From Blastopirellula sp. (GTDB taxonomy: Bacteria > Planctomycetota > Planctomycetia > Pirellulales > Pirellulaceae), in NCBI GenBank assembly GCA_002701545.1, contig NZVR01000046.1:96085-160084 (forward strand): DNA of 64,000 bases. Reading direction: 5' to 3'. Below the pieces are notes generated by a model. The model was not told where the DNA came from. It saw nothing but the letters and a program-made list of their open reading frames with translations, and searched no databases. The first letter of the stretch is position 1; every line of letters begins with the position of its first letter. The position numbers were made by a program, and so were the translations under genes. Below are positions 30,954 through 41,820 of this stretch, piece after piece.

Positions 30954-31337
30954 ATGACCTACTTACGAACCATTACCGCCGCCACGTTACTATTGCTCGT
31001 CACCCTCAGCGCCTCTGCAGCCGAGCACACCAAAGACACTTTAGAGCAAGTAAAAAAACGACTTGCCGACAAGACCGCGGTTTTGATTGATGTCCGCGAA
31101 CAAAGGGAGTGGAACGCAGGCCATTTAAAGAATGCTTCACTCGTGCCACTCAGCAAAATCCGAAAGGGCACGAACCCCAAAGTGACGTCGAAAGACGTCA
31201 TCATTTACTGCCACTGCCGCAGTGGTGGACGTGTCATCCCTGCCGCGGACATTCTACAAAAACGCGGATTCGATGTGCGGCCATTGAAAGCCGGCTTTGA
31301 AGATCTGCTGAAAGCGGGCTTCAAGCCAGCCAAGTAG
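30954..31337 (+). CDS. Secreted rhodanese-like domain protein
   Basis: Signal peptide; VLIDVREQREWNAGHLKNASLVPLSKI; IIYCHCRSGGRV. Confidence 0.9.
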   Translation: MTYLRTITAATLLLLVTLSASAAEHTKDTLEQVKKRLADKTAVLIDVREQREWNAGHLKNASLVPLSKIRKGTNPKVTSKDVIIYCHCRSGGRVIPAADILQKRGFDVRPLKAGFEDLLKAGFKPAK

Positions 31338-31364
31338 ATGCCTTAAGCGAGTCAAACCAGCTGC

Positions 31365-31712
31365 TCAAACGGCTTCAGGTCCGCGCACCTCGCCACCAAT
31401 GCGGATCACTTGCTCCATCGGCAAGACAAAAATCTTACCGTCGCCAATATTGCCCTCTTCGCTGGTTCTGGCGACGGTCTCCAGGGTATTGATGGTACGT
31501 TCCAGGAAATCGTCGTTAACGCAGATTTCCAGGACAACCTTGCGAAGCAGGTACGTTTGATACTCGTTGCCACGATACATGGCAGTGCGCCCGCGCTGCC
31601 GACCATATCCCTGCGCATCACAAATGGTCATCCGCTCAACTCCCACCTTACTAAGGGCTTCGCGGACAATCTGCAAACGCGTCGATTGAATAATGGCGAC
31701 GACCAGTTTCAT
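31365..31712 (-). CDS. glnB: P-II family nitrogen regulatory protein
   Basis: MKLVVAIIQSTRLQIVREALSKVGVERMTI; GYGRQRGRTAMYRGNEYQTYLLRKVVLEI; GNIGDGKIFVLP. Confidence 0.88.
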   Translation of the reverse strand: MKLVVAIIQSTRLQIVREALSKVGVERMTICDAQGYGRQRGRTAMYRGNEYQTYLLRKVVLEICVNDDFLERTINTLETVARTSEEGNIGDGKIFVLPMEQVIRIGGEVRGPEAV

Positions 31713-31825
31713 AAACAAGCTCTCCAGCGTGTGCCGAAGTTCGTGAAATGCGTTCATCCAGATGGTTACGCAACGGTAACCAGCCAATCAGCCAAACGCA
31801 AGAGCACCGAGGAATCGACCGCAAA

Positions 31826-33157
31826 TCAGCGGGGCAACGCTGCCGTCGATGTCGCATCCTCGTCGAAAGCAGTCCACACCGGAATCTGCTCTTTCAACTC
31901 CTTGATCCGTGCCTGCATTTGCTCTTGAATTTTCTCGCGACGCAAGACTTCTTTGATGTCTTTCTGCGCTTCGACAAAGGAAACATGGCCCCCTTGTTCG
32001 CGATCGAGCACACGGATGATATAGAAACTACGATCATCTTCGATGATCTGGCTCAGCTTACCTGTCTCAAGGGAGAAAATAAAATCCTCGAGTTTTTCCG
32101 AAGCCAGAGAACCTCGGTCTGTCCAATCGTGAAACCCACCTTGGTCCGACTTCAGGCCTTCGGATTCGCGTTTTGCAACCGCCGCAAAAGGAGCTCCCTT
32201 CAGTACCGAGTTCCCCATCCCAGCCAGCTTGCGATATGCAGTCTCCTTGTTCGGATGGTTACTGAAAAACACAGTCAACTGTTCCCATTTAGCTTTCGGT
32301 AAAACCACATAGTCATCGATGGTTGCCCGATATCGCTCGCGTAATTCGTCAAACGTCACCTCCGGCTTGAAGTCAATGTTGGTTGACATCGCATTCTGGC
32401 CCAAAGCGCGTTCACCGAACATGCGCTGCTCTTTTTCTAATGACGAACCGTACTCACGCAGTGCCTCATCTAACTCACCAAGCGTGAGCAACCCGCGTTT
32501 TTTCATCACCACTGCCAGGTTAAAAAGTTGCCCGCTGGTGTCGCGCCGGCGGAGTTTGGCCAACTCTTTTTTCGAGGCGTTTTCCATATCGTCAGTCATC
32601 TTCTTTAACTGCTCACGGAATATCGAACGCACACGTGGCTGAATCTGTCCGAGACTTTCATCCAGCTTTTCCAACGGAATGGTCCGCAAGAAATCAATGT
32701 AGAGCATCTTCGACTCAATCGAAGAAGGGAGTAACCGCTGAATGATTCGGCGACGTTCCGCCTGAAGCGCTTCGGCAGAATACTTGCCGGCCACAGATTC
32801 GAACATCAAGTTGACTTGAAAATTGAAGTCACCTGCCAGAATCTGCTCGTCCCCCACCGTCGCAATAATCTCCGCAGGTTCAAATATCTCGCCTTGCACC
32901 TGGTTGACCTGCCGCTCTGCACCCGGGAGGGGTTGGAACTGCGGGGACGGATTGGAGAATTGAGGGAGCACTTGCTGCTGACGACCTTCAAACACCACAT
33001 TGGGTGGTACGGATGGAGCCGCAACCTGTTGCTGTGCACCCACATTACCGCTGCCCTGAAATGGATCGCGGGGCTGCGAAAAGGAGGGGGAATCACAGTA
33101 GATCAACACAGCAACGGAAGTGCAGAAGCACCATATGCATCTATTTCTTGGTATCAC
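31826..33157 (-). CDS. Secreted PpiC-type peptidylprolyl isomerase
   Basis: SurA-like N-domain followed by a parvulin segment (DQGGFHDWTDRGSLASEKLEDFIFSLETGKLSQIIEDDRSFYIIRVLDRE). Confidence 0.85.
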   Translation of the reverse strand: MIPRNRCIWCFCTSVAVLIYCDSPSFSQPRDPFQGSGNVGAQQQVAAPSVPPNVVFEGRQQQVLPQFSNPSPQFQPLPGAERQVNQVQGEIFEPAEIIATVGDEQILAGDFNFQVNLMFESVAGKYSAEALQAERRRIIQRLLPSSIESKMLYIDFLRTIPLEKLDESLGQIQPRVRSIFREQLKKMTDDMENASKKELAKLRRRDTSGQLFNLAVVMKKRGLLTLGELDEALREYGSSLEKEQRMFGERALGQNAMSTNIDFKPEVTFDELRERYRATIDDYVVLPKAKWEQLTVFFSNHPNKETAYRKLAGMGNSVLKGAPFAAVAKRESEGLKSDQGGFHDWTDRGSLASEKLEDFIFSLETGKLSQIIEDDRSFYIIRVLDREQGGHVSFVEAQKDIKEVLRREKIQEQMQARIKELKEQIPVWTAFDEDATSTAALPR

Positions 33158-33239
33158 TGTGTTGTCTCTCGACGAACGTCTCAGGAGTCAACCTAACCGT
33201 GGTCAGTTGGAAAAATGGTGCGGGAGTATAGAAGCCCGG

Positions 33240-36200
33240 CTAGGTTGATCGCAACACCGATTTGACTAACTCCAGCAGCTTCTCCGGGTTAGTTGCTAGC
33301 GGAGGAATCGGTAGATACGCTTTTTTGTCGACCACGCGCAAGCGTCCCTGGTTTGCGCGTGCCAACTGCTCCATGCGATTTCGGTTCGAGTAGGAGAACA
33401 CGAGAAACTTGTCTTCGACTCCGATCGCTGTGATTTGCCACATAGCAGCCTCCATTTTGAGGGCTGCCAGCGATAGCAATTGCAGCACCGGGTCTGGAAG
33501 CTGCCCAAAGCGGTCGACGAGTTCTGCTTTGAGTTCTTCTAGGTGGTCAAATCGCTCAACGCGACTCATGCGCCGATAAAGATCGATCTTCATTCGCATA
33601 TCCGGCACATAATCCTGCGGCAAATGCGCTTCGAATGGTAAATCGATATCGACATGCGTCGACAGTTTGGGCGGCAATTGCTTTTGCCGCCGAACTGCAG
33701 CCTCCAGCAGTTGGCAATAGAGTTCATAACCCACTGCCGCGATATGCCCACTCTGTTGTGTCCCCAAAAGATTACCTGCACCACGAATCTCGAGATCGCG
33801 CATGGCAATCGCAAACCCGGCTCCCATGTCACTGAATTCCTCGATGGCCCGCAATCGCCGGGCCGCGTTAGGACTCAAATGCTTGCCGGGATCAATCAAC
33901 ATATAGCAATAGGCGCGATGCTTGTATCTTCCGACGCGTCCTCGCAATTGATGCAGGTCCGCCAAACCATAGCGATCTGCTTCGTCAATAAAAATGGTAT
34001 TGGCATTCGGGATATCCAGACCGCTTTCCACGATGGTGGTCGCCAGCAGTAAATCAAACCGGTGAGCAATAAAGTCCGTCATCACTTGCTCAAGCTGGGA
34101 CTCAGGCATCTGCCCATGTCCAATTTGCACCGAAGCTTCTGGTACAATTCGCTTCAATTTTTCCTCAACGACATGGATGTCATTGACGCGGTTGTGCACA
34201 AAATAAATCTGCCCTCCGCGATTCAATTCGCGCAACACAGCATTACGTATCAGTTCTTCATTCCACCGCGTGACACGGGTCTCGATCGCGACACGGTCTT
34301 CGGGAGGAGTCTCCAGATTCGAGATATCTCGCACACCCACCAGTGACATGTGCAGCGTTCGCGGAATGGGCGTCGCACTCATCGTTAACACATCCACCAT
34401 GGACCGAAACGATTTCAGACGTTCTTTCACCTCAACGCCAAACCGCTGCTCTTCGTCAATCACCACTAGGCCAAGATTGCAGAACTGGACATCTTTCGAA
34501 GCCAATCGATGAGTACCGATCACAATGTCGACGGTACCGCCGGCTAGTTTCTTCACTGTTTCGCGCTGTTCCTGCGGTGAACAAAATCGGCTCAGCTTGG
34601 CGACATCGACGGGGAATTCCGCCATGCGATCACGAAAGTTTTTGTAGTGTTGCTCTGCCAAAATCGTGGTTGGCACCAGCACGGCAACTTGATAGCCGCT
34701 ATCGACCGCCTTAAAGGCTGCCCGCATGGCAAGTTCCGTTTTGCCATACCCTACGTCCCCACAGATCAAACGATCCATCGGTCGCAGGTTGCCCATATCT
34801 GCAGCAATGGCTTGCAAACCGAGTGACTGGTCGGGGGTTTCTTCATAGGGAAAGGACGCGTCAAACTCACGCTGCCACTCAGATGAAACCTCAAAGCAAA
34901 TGCCCTGCCGTGACTGTCGTTCGGCTTGTATATCAAGCATTTCGATGGCCAAATCTGCAACCGCCGTCTCGGCTGCTTTCTTTTGCCGCGTCCACGCCTT
35001 CCCACCAATCTTGGCCAAAGTTGGTCGTGTCTTTGTCCCACCAACATACTTTTGCACTAACTCGATTCTGGTGGCCGGAACATAGATTTTCGTACCGCCA
35101 GCAAATTCAATTAGCAGGTGTTCCTCGACATGGCCATCTTTGTCGAGCAAGCTGAGTCCACGGTATCGGCCGATGCCGTGCGACAAGTGCACGACCAGAT
35201 CTCCCTCCTGTAAATCGAGAAAGCTATCAATGGCCTTGCCCAGCCGACGTTTCGGCGTTCGCCGCAGTTCGCCGCGCCGAAACAACTCGCGTGCTGCAAT
35301 CAAGATGATCTTGTGATCCACCAGACGAAACCCATTGCTCAACGAGCCGAGCGCAAAGTGCAGCGCCCCTCGAGATGCAAGCCTGGTGGTTCTCAGCAAC
35401 TCGCCCAATCGTTCAATTTCGGCCTCGGTATGTGTCACTACGAAAACTTCGCTACCGTCCCCCAAGCGATCCAATTCGTCACGGACCTTGTCGATTTCGC
35501 CACTAAAACGTTCCACTGATTCAACGGGCAGATGCACCACATCGTGGCCAGAACTGGCGGCAAGTGGAGATGCCAGGAGGCTGGAAAAATCTTCGATCCG
35601 CCGAAAGGATTCTTCCACACTGTGCAACCATTCCGTATCACGACTGCGTTCCATATATTGCCTGCCCACGGCCGCGAGTTCTTCTGAATTTGCTAAAAGG
35701 AACCAGGTATTTGCGGGCAAATAGTCAATCAGATGCGCGTCTTCCTCCGCGGCCTGATTCATCACCGTCACTTCGATACCAGCTAGAGATTGCAGACTGC
35801 GTTGACTGGCGACGTCAAATTGACGCAAGGACTCAATCTCGTCGCCAAATAACTCGATCCTGACTGGCTGACCCCAATCCGGAGCAAACACATCGATGAT
35901 GCCGCCACGCGAGGAAAACTCGCCCGGTAATTCGACGGCAGTCGTACTGTGAAATCCGTGCTCGGCCAGCCAGCGTAACGTGTCGTCTACATCGAGCGCC
36001 TCTCCCACGGAAAAGTTACGGGAGTTCTCCAGCAGCGTTGCTTTCCGCGGTACCGGCTGCAGCAAACTCTGAACGGGGGCGGTCAAAATGCGAGACGCGC
36101 GACCGCCGTCCGGTGATGGCTCGGCGGCATGGACAAGCTGCTTGAGAACCCTCAACCGATCGCCAAAGATGTCGTCATGGACAATTCGATCTGAGGCAGC

Positions 36201-36494
36201 GGTTTCCCATGCCGGAAAGTGCAAACATCGCTCAGACGTGAACAATTCGAGATCGTCCGCCAGATCGTCTGACTCTTCCGCTGTCGGGGTTACCACCACA
36301 ATGGGCCCCGGAGCATGATCCACAAGTGCTGCTGCTACGAGCGCATACGACGACCCCCAGGCTCCGTCGAGACTGGCCTGCTCGCCTCGGAGGAGAGCTT
36401 TCACTATCTCACAGAAGCCTGTGTGGCTGTTCAGGCATGCGGGCAAATCCAAAAGCCGCCCGGACGCAGTTCGATCCATAGTCGCACTGGTCAT
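33240..36494 (-). CDS. mfd: Transcription-repair coupling factor
   Basis: Walker A DRLICGDVGYGKTELAMRAAF; DEEQRFGV; RGRVGRYKHRAYCYML; TRCF C-terminus. Confidence 0.96.
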   Translation of the reverse strand: MTSATMDRTASGRLLDLPACLNSHTGFCEIVKALLRGEQASLDGAWGSSYALVAAALVDHAPGPIVVVTPTAEESDDLADDLELFTSERCLHFPAWETAASDRIVHDDIFGDRLRVLKQLVHAAEPSPDGGRASRILTAPVQSLLQPVPRKATLLENSRNFSVGEALDVDDTLRWLAEHGFHSTTAVELPGEFSSRGGIIDVFAPDWGQPVRIELFGDEIESLRQFDVASQRSLQSLAGIEVTVMNQAAEEDAHLIDYLPANTWFLLANSEELAAVGRQYMERSRDTEWLHSVEESFRRIEDFSSLLASPLAASSGHDVVHLPVESVERFSGEIDKVRDELDRLGDGSEVFVVTHTEAEIERLGELLRTTRLASRGALHFALGSLSNGFRLVDHKIILIAARELFRRGELRRTPKRRLGKAIDSFLDLQEGDLVVHLSHGIGRYRGLSLLDKDGHVEEHLLIEFAGGTKIYVPATRIELVQKYVGGTKTRPTLAKIGGKAWTRQKKAAETAVADLAIEMLDIQAERQSRQGICFEVSSEWQREFDASFPYEETPDQSLGLQAIAADMGNLRPMDRLICGDVGYGKTELAMRAAFKAVDSGYQVAVLVPTTILAEQHYKNFRDRMAEFPVDVAKLSRFCSPQEQRETVKKLAGGTVDIVIGTHRLASKDVQFCNLGLVVIDEEQRFGVEVKERLKSFRSMVDVLTMSATPIPRTLHMSLVGVRDISNLETPPEDRVAIETRVTRWNEELIRNAVLRELNRGGQIYFVHNRVNDIHVVEEKLKRIVPEASVQIGHGQMPESQLEQVMTDFIAHRFDLLLATTIVESGLDIPNANTIFIDEADRYGLADLHQLRGRVGRYKHRAYCYMLIDPGKHLSPNAARRLRAIEEFSDMGAGFAIAMRDLEIRGAGNLLGTQQSGHIAAVGYELYCQLLEAAVRRQKQLPPKLSTHVDIDLPFEAHLPQDYVPDMRMKIDLYRRMSRVERFDHLEELKAELVDRFGQLPDPVLQLLSLAALKMEAAMWQITAIGVEDKFLVFSYSNRNRMEQLARANQGRLRVVDKKAYLPIPPLATNPEKLLELVKSVLRST

Positions 36495-36560
36495 GGTCAC
36501 CTCAGCATTGTAGAACCATGACAATTTCACGGAAACCCTGAACTAAGCCAGCCGACGCCC

Positions 36561-37001
36561 ATGTCCCACCTAAACGACTATTCAGCGATTATTTCCATCC
36601 CAATTCAGTGGGGTGACCAGGATGCTTTCGGACACGTCAACAACACCGTCCCAATTCGCTGGTTTGAATCGTCTCGCATTGCGTTCTTGGACGCCTGCGG
36701 ACTCGGTGAGATGATGACTGGCGAGGGTGTCGGTCCTATCTTGGCTGCCGTCACCTGCAACTACCGCAAACAAATTCGCTTCCCCGACACTGTCCACATC
36801 GGCGCTCGCACGACAAACATTGGTCGTACCAGCATGACGGTCGAGCACGCTGTGTTCAGTGACTCACAACAAGGCATCGCAGCCGAAGGGGAGTCCGTCA
36901 TTGTGGTCTTCGATTATGCAACGCAACGTCCGATCCGAATCTCGGATGCAATGCGAGCAAAGCTCGTTGCCATGAACGACCACCATGAGCCAAGAGCATA
37001 G
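36561..37001 (+). CDS. Acyl-CoA thioesterase (hotdog fold)
   Basis: IQWGDQDAFGHVNNTVPIRWFESSRIAFLD. Confidence 0.88.
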   Translation: MSHLNDYSAIISIPIQWGDQDAFGHVNNTVPIRWFESSRIAFLDACGLGEMMTGEGVGPILAAVTCNYRKQIRFPDTVHIGARTTNIGRTSMTVEHAVFSDSQQGIAAEGESVIVVFDYATQRPIRISDAMRAKLVAMNDHHEPRA

Positions 37002-37016
37002 CACCTCAGGAAAAAA

Positions 37017-38141
37017 TCAGCTTCCCGTCGCAGGTGCAAGTTGAATCGACATCAGGTCGATAAAGTGCTCAAAACTTCCTTGTGCCTTAAATTGCAGTGT
37101 GTGCTCACCGCTGGTTTTAATGGCAATGAACACTTCATCGGTGACAAATTCGCCATCCGTTCCTTGTCGTACACTTGCGACCTTGGTTGCGTCAGCAACA
37201 TGCAGCTCATATTTGCCAGAAGCAACGGCAGATTTGTCGGCCGCATAGGTAACCTTGACTTGAAACACGGTTGGCTTGGTGACTTTCAATCGCCACTCAA
37301 CCCAGTCGTCTGTCGAATTCCAATTTGTCAGAATGTCCTTTCCAAGTGCGGTCCCCAACTGCAAGTTATCACCATAAAGAACGGCCGTCGCAGGGGCGAG
37401 ATTCAGCTCGCCATTGGCCTCTTGCATAATCACGATCGGTTCAAAAGCCTCAGGTTCCTGAGTCTCTTCTGGGGGCGTAACTGACGGCTCAGGAACAGCA
37501 ACGTTTTCCGGGTCTTCGGCCACCGGGGTACGACGTTCGCGCATGGCGGCGGCCCAACCGATAAATCCAGAAATCGCAATCAGACTTACAACCACAACAC
37601 TGATCAGGACCACAGGCCACTGACGCTGTTCCGATTCAAGCTCATCGCTTGCCAAAGCTTCCGCCGCGGATGGCGGGGCAGGGGGGGGCGGAGGGGAGAC
37701 TGCTGGCGGACCCAGTGGCTCCGATACTGGAGTTGGGTTCACAGGGGTGGGGCTCACTGCGGCAACCGCTGGCGGGTTATTTGGTACCTCCGCCGGCGCT
37801 TTGGCCGAGTGGGAGCCCCGCAAAACAGCGTCATAAGTCGCCTTCGTCGCGGCGTTCAGCAAACATAGCCGAGCCGCCGACAATTCGTTCAAGAGCGTTT
37901 GGGTGTAGGCTGCCTTGGGACCCATCTGGTAACGCCGCACAATGGCCATGCGCTCGTCAGCAGCATCTGCAATGCTCTCCTGACAGTCCTCAAACTGCGT
38001 TACACCAAGAAGCCGGTAGTAATCACACGGCTGCTCGTTGGCAGGAATCCCCAGCCATTCACTGTAAGGGTCGAAGTCGGGTGTCATCTCAGGGGGCTCG
38101 TGTTCGCAATCCTTCTGTTCACATTTTAGCTTTGACCCCAT
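37017..38141 (-). CDS. J-like domain, Pro-rich linker, TM helix and C-terminal beta-sandwich-like domain protein
   Basis: WLGIPANEQPCDYYRLLGVTQFEDCQESIADAADERM...NELSAARLCLLNAATKATYDAVL; TM VVLISVVVVSLIAISGFIGWAAA; C-terminal DDWVEWRLKVTKPTVFQVKVTY. Confidence 0.65.
   Translation of the reverse strand: MGSKLKCEQKDCEHEPPEMTPDFDPYSEWLGIPANEQPCDYYRLLGVTQFEDCQESIADAADERMAIVRRYQMGPKAAYTQTLLNELSAARLCLLNAATKATYDAVLRGSHSAKAPAEVPNNPPAVAAVSPTPVNPTPVSEPLGPPAVSPPPPPAPPSAAEALASDELESEQRQWPVVLISVVVVSLIAISGFIGWAAAMRERRTPVAEDPENVAVPEPSVTPPEETQEPEAFEPIVIMQEANGELNLAPATAVLYGDNLQLGTALGKDILTNWNSTDDWVEWRLKVTKPTVFQVKVTYAADKSAVASGKYELHVADATKVASVRQGTDGEFVTDEVFIAIKTSGEHTLQFKAQGSFEHFIDLMSIQLAPATGS
37676..37684 (+). promoter_or_regulatory. 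KOPS-like GGGCAGGGG site in a longer G tract
   Basis: GGGGCAGGGGGGGGCGGAGGGG. Confidence 0.4.
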
Positions 38142-38442
38142 ATGGGTTTCCAGCAGGCATGCCTACAACGAGCCACTTTTCATTGGCCATTTGGCGATCT
38201 TGTCGATGCAACGCAGAATCCGTAGATTAGCCACAATGGTTGAAGATCCACCATAACATCAAGGTCTTTTGCGGATTTGGTGACACCCCAACTCCACCAC
38301 GGGCTGAAGGTGAGCCATTTCTTTGACGGCCAATGCCTCGAACCTCAGCCTGCTGGGCACTCTACCGAACTCCCGCTGACTCCTCCGAACACATGCGAGA
38401 ACAAGCAACGTCGCCGACATCTTTTCTACCAGCAGGGCCCAC

Positions 38443-39231
38443 GTGATGAAAACGATTGAAGGCGACGTGTATGCCTTTCCAAAATACTACGACCTCGTGT
38501 TTGGATCTGACTGGAAAGCGGAGTTTGATTTTCTCGAGGACTGTTTCGAATCGCATGTACCGCAGACAGTGCGTCGCCTTTACGAGCCCGCCTGCGGCAC
38601 CGGACGACTCATGTTTCGCTTAGGAAGGGCAGGGTACCACGTCACTGGCACCGACTTGAATGCGGCTGCTGTCCAGTATTGCAACGCGCGGCTTCGGCGC
38701 CATGGTGTGGCTGGTGAAGCGTTCGTTGCCGATATGTCAGAGCATCTTGTCCACCCCCAAGTTGATGCAGCGTTCAACACGATCAACAGCTTTCGACATC
38801 TACAAACCGAGCAGGATGCCGTGGCGCATCTGAACTGCGTGGCCAACTCACTGCGAGTCGGTGGTATCTATGTTCTGGGATTGCATCTCACACCACTTGT
38901 CGGCCAGCCTTCCGAGCAAGAGGCATGGTCAGCCCGCAAAGGTAACTTGTGCGTCAACACACACATGTGGAATACCCACCGCGATCTTGAAAGCCGACTG
39001 GAACGATTCGACATGACGTATGATGTCTACACGCCAACGAAGTCCTTCCAACTCAAGGGCGAGCTCATACTGCGAACCTACACGCATGGACAAATCAACG
39101 AGCTGTTGCAAAAAACAAACACGCTCGAGCTGTGTGCAACCTACGACTTCAGCTATGACATCTCCAAGCCTCACGAAGTGACGGATGCCAGCGAAGATGT
39201 CGTTTACATCCTGCAGAAATGCGCTGAGTAA
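38443..39231 (+). CDS. SAM-dependent methyltransferase
   Basis: LYEPACGTGRLMFRLGRAGYHVTGTDLNAAAVQYCNARL. Confidence 0.88.
   Translation: MMKTIEGDVYAFPKYYDLVFGSDWKAEFDFLEDCFESHVPQTVRRLYEPACGTGRLMFRLGRAGYHVTGTDLNAAAVQYCNARLRRHGVAGEAFVADMSEHLVHPQVDAAFNTINSFRHLQTEQDAVAHLNCVANSLRVGGIYVLGLHLTPLVGQPSEQEAWSARKGNLCVNTHMWNTHRDLESRLERFDMTYDVYTPTKSFQLKGELILRTYTHGQINELLQKTNTLELCATYDFSYDISKPHEVTDASEDVVYILQKCAE
38627..38634 (+). promoter_or_regulatory. KOPS-like GGGCAGGG site
   Basis: Exact match to GGGNAGGG with N=C. Confidence 0.4.
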
Positions 39232-39257
39232 GCCACTATTGGTTTGCAGCAGCGAGC

Positions 39258-40169
39258 TCACTTCGCCTCGCTGCCAGCCGGTACGTAGTCTCGCCAGAGC
39301 CAACGAAGTGATTCGGGCAACAATGCTCCACCATGCTTGCGGTTATGGCCACCATCACCCAACACGAACCGATAATCGTATTTGGCGTATTTAAGTGCCG
39401 CGGCCATTTGCTGATTCGCCAGCGGCCAATTTCCATGCAGGTTATCTAAATCATTGGAGCCTTCCTGCAGAAACACTCGAATCGGCTTGGGCTCCGTTTT
39501 TCGAATCAAAGCTGGGTAGACATGCCCGCCACGGATGTTCGTGAAACTACCGATGTGACTGAGTACTTTTCGAAACTGATTGGGCCGCTCCCAGGCAACG
39601 GTCCAGGCACAGATTCCACCACTGCTGATCCCGCAAATCGCGCGGCCGTCAGGGTCGTTGGTCAAGTGATACTTTTCACCAACAAACGGAAGAATCTCTT
39701 CCAGCAGAAAGCGCGCGTACTGGTCGCTCAGCGTATCGTACTCGAAACTACGGTTTCGCCTTGGCTGTCCACCTGGCCGCTCTGAAGGGATCACGCCGGG
39801 ATTGAGAAAGATGCCAATGGTCACTGGCATCTCACCCTTGTGAATCAAATTGTCGAAAACGACAGGAACCGGCGTTGGACCATTCTTGTTGACGTAACCT
39901 CGCCCGTCTTGGAAAACCATCACACAAGCGGGTTTGCTGGCTTCGTACTGGGTTGGCACGTAAATCCAATAATCACGCACGGTGCCCGGGAAAACCTTAC
40001 GACTCTTCCACACACCTTGGGTGATCGTGCCTTGCGGCACACCTGGCTGAACTTTGGCATCCGGACCCAGGACGTAGTCGTCGGCAGCATCAAGAGCATT
40101 GACCAAAATGCCGCCGTTCAAACTAATGACACCGAAGAGCAGAATCCAGAAAAACCTATTTGCCGACAT
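39258..40169 (-). CDS. Secreted esterase family protein (Fes/IroE-like alpha/beta hydrolase)
   Basis: [56 protein letters not shown]; start moved to MSANRFFW. Confidence 0.85.
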   Translation of the reverse strand: MSANRFFWILLFGVISLNGGILVNALDAADDYVLGPDAKVQPGVPQGTITQGVWKSRKVFPGTVRDYWIYVPTQYEASKPACVMVFQDGRGYVNKNGPTPVPVVFDNLIHKGEMPVTIGIFLNPGVIPSERPGGQPRRNRSFEYDTLSDQYARFLLEEILPFVGEKYHLTNDPDGRAICGISSGGICAWTVAWERPNQFRKVLSHIGSFTNIRGGHVYPALIRKTEPKPIRVFLQEGSNDLDNLHGNWPLANQQMAAALKYAKYDYRFVLGDGGHNRKHGGALLPESLRWLWRDYVPAGSEAK

Positions 40170-40249
40170 GGTATCTCCTTGTTGAGGCAAAGCGTTGCGT
40201 TTCCTAACGTCGCAGATTGCGTGGTCGACACACCGCGACGAAACACACA

Positions 40250-40711
40250 TCACTCAGGATTGGGTTTAGACGCCAGTTTCCACTTCCGCCAACCCAACAT
40301 AATACCCCAGAATCCAAGGAACATGGCCATCGCTGCCAACACCATGGCACCCCGTAAAACAGGCCAATACTCTCCATCATTGATTGAGCCAAGTGCAATC
40401 ATCAAGGCAAAGGCAAACAGGGCGACCATCAGTACTAGCACACCCGACCGATGGTAAAGGCGCCCGGGTGATGGTTCGCCACCGTCGGCCGCATTTGCCT
40501 CCGGACTCAACCTGGGAAGGACCGCCAAGCAAATCAGTGCTGGGATGAGCAGAACACTGCTCACAAGCCCCCAGAGCAAGGCGTTCCGACCGCGGGAAAA
40601 CGCGTACAGACCACCTCCGAGACCGCAAAGTGCGGCTGCAACGAAGGCGAGTGGAATCCAATCTGTTTGCGTGAACATCGCGGTATTATGCCACCGGGGC
40701 AAGGGGAGCAC
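40250..40711 (-). CDS. Small membrane protein of unknown function
   Basis: 153 aa with four hydrophobic segments. Confidence 0.55.
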   Translation of the reverse strand: MLPLPRWHNTAMFTQTDWIPLAFVAAALCGLGGGLYAFSRGRNALLWGLVSSVLLIPALICLAVLPRLSPEANAADGGEPSPGRLYHRSGVLVLMVALFAFALMIALGSINDGEYWPVLRGAMVLAAMAMFLGFWGIMLGWRKWKLASKPNPE

Positions 40712-40746
40712 CGCAAAGCGGACGGGGCGTGCGGCAAAACGGACGC

Positions 40747-41751
40747 CTAAACCTCTTTCGAATCAATCCACGACATCAAGCTGCGGAGGCGTTTTCCAAC
40801 TTCCTCAATCGCATGCTGGCGTTCCAACCGTCGGGTTGCCTTGAACGATGCTGCGCCGCCACGATTTTCCAGGATCCAATCTCGGGCAAATTTTCCCGTG
40901 CGGATCTCATTCAGAATGCGTTTCATTTCTGCTCGTGTCTCGTCCGTAACAATACGTGGACCACGGGTGTAATCTCCGTATTCCGCCGTGTTCGAAACAC
41001 TATATCGCATGTAGTTCAGCCCACCCTGGTAAAACAGATCAACGATCAGTTTCAGTTCGTGCATACATTCGAAGTAGGCCATTTCCGGTTGATAACCAGC
41101 TTCGACAAGCGTATCAAAACCAGCTTTGACAAGCTCACTAACGCCGCCGCAAAGCACGACTTGCTCGCCGAATAAATCGGTTTCCGTCTCTTCTGCGAAT
41201 GTTGTTTCAATCACGCCACCCCGGGTACCGCCGATCCCTTTGGCATAAGCGAGTCCCAGTTTTTTCGTCTCTTCACTGGCCGAGTCTCCAGTCGCAATCA
41301 GACACGGAACACCACCACCAGCAGTGTATTCACTACGCACCAAGTGACCTGGCCCCTTGGGTGCAACCAACAACGTATCGACACCTTGCGGAGGCTCTAC
41401 TTGACCAAAGTGCACGTTAAAGCCGTGCGAGCACATCAAGATATTACCGGGAGATAACTTTCCCCGGATGTGGTCACGATACAGGTCACCCTGCACTTCG
41501 TCAGGCAACAAGATGTTGATGAGGTCACCTTTCTCGGCAGCCTCATCAATCGGCATGGGACTGAAGCCGTGGCTCACAGCCAAATCGTAATTCGGGCCTC
41601 CAGGTCGCTGCCCGATGATCACATTACAACCACTGTCTTTGAGGTTCTGTGCCTGAGCGTGGCCTTGCGATCCATAGCCCAAAATGGCGATCGTCTTGTC
41701 TTTGAGAAGCGAAAGGTCTGCATCGTTGTCGTAGTAAATTGTGGCTGCCAT
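40747..41751 (-). CDS. ilvC: Ketol-acid reductoisomerase
   Basis: [55 protein letters not shown]. Confidence 0.97.
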   Translation of the reverse strand: MAATIYYDNDADLSLLKDKTIAILGYGSQGHAQAQNLKDSGCNVIIGQRPGGPNYDLAVSHGFSPMPIDEAAEKGDLINILLPDEVQGDLYRDHIRGKLSPGNILMCSHGFNVHFGQVEPPQGVDTLLVAPKGPGHLVRSEYTAGGGVPCLIATGDSASEETKKLGLAYAKGIGGTRGGVIETTFAEETETDLFGEQVVLCGGVSELVKAGFDTLVEAGYQPEMAYFECMHELKLIVDLFYQGGLNYMRYSVSNTAEYGDYTRGPRIVTDETRAEMKRILNEIRTGKFARDWILENRGGAASFKATRRLERQHAIEEVGKRLRSLMSWIDSKEV

Positions 41752-41820
41752 GAATAACCCATTGGATCGAAGAATCGTTGTTGCGAAGTCGCTGTCCCAA
41801 ACAGTGGTAGACGAGCGACA

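Noticed and set aside
37675-37696. Poly-G tracts as assembly or homopolymer errors
   Set aside because: Reading frames through the tracts in the J-like, DUF11 and 54362 genes remain open and sensible, so frameshift errors are unlikely.
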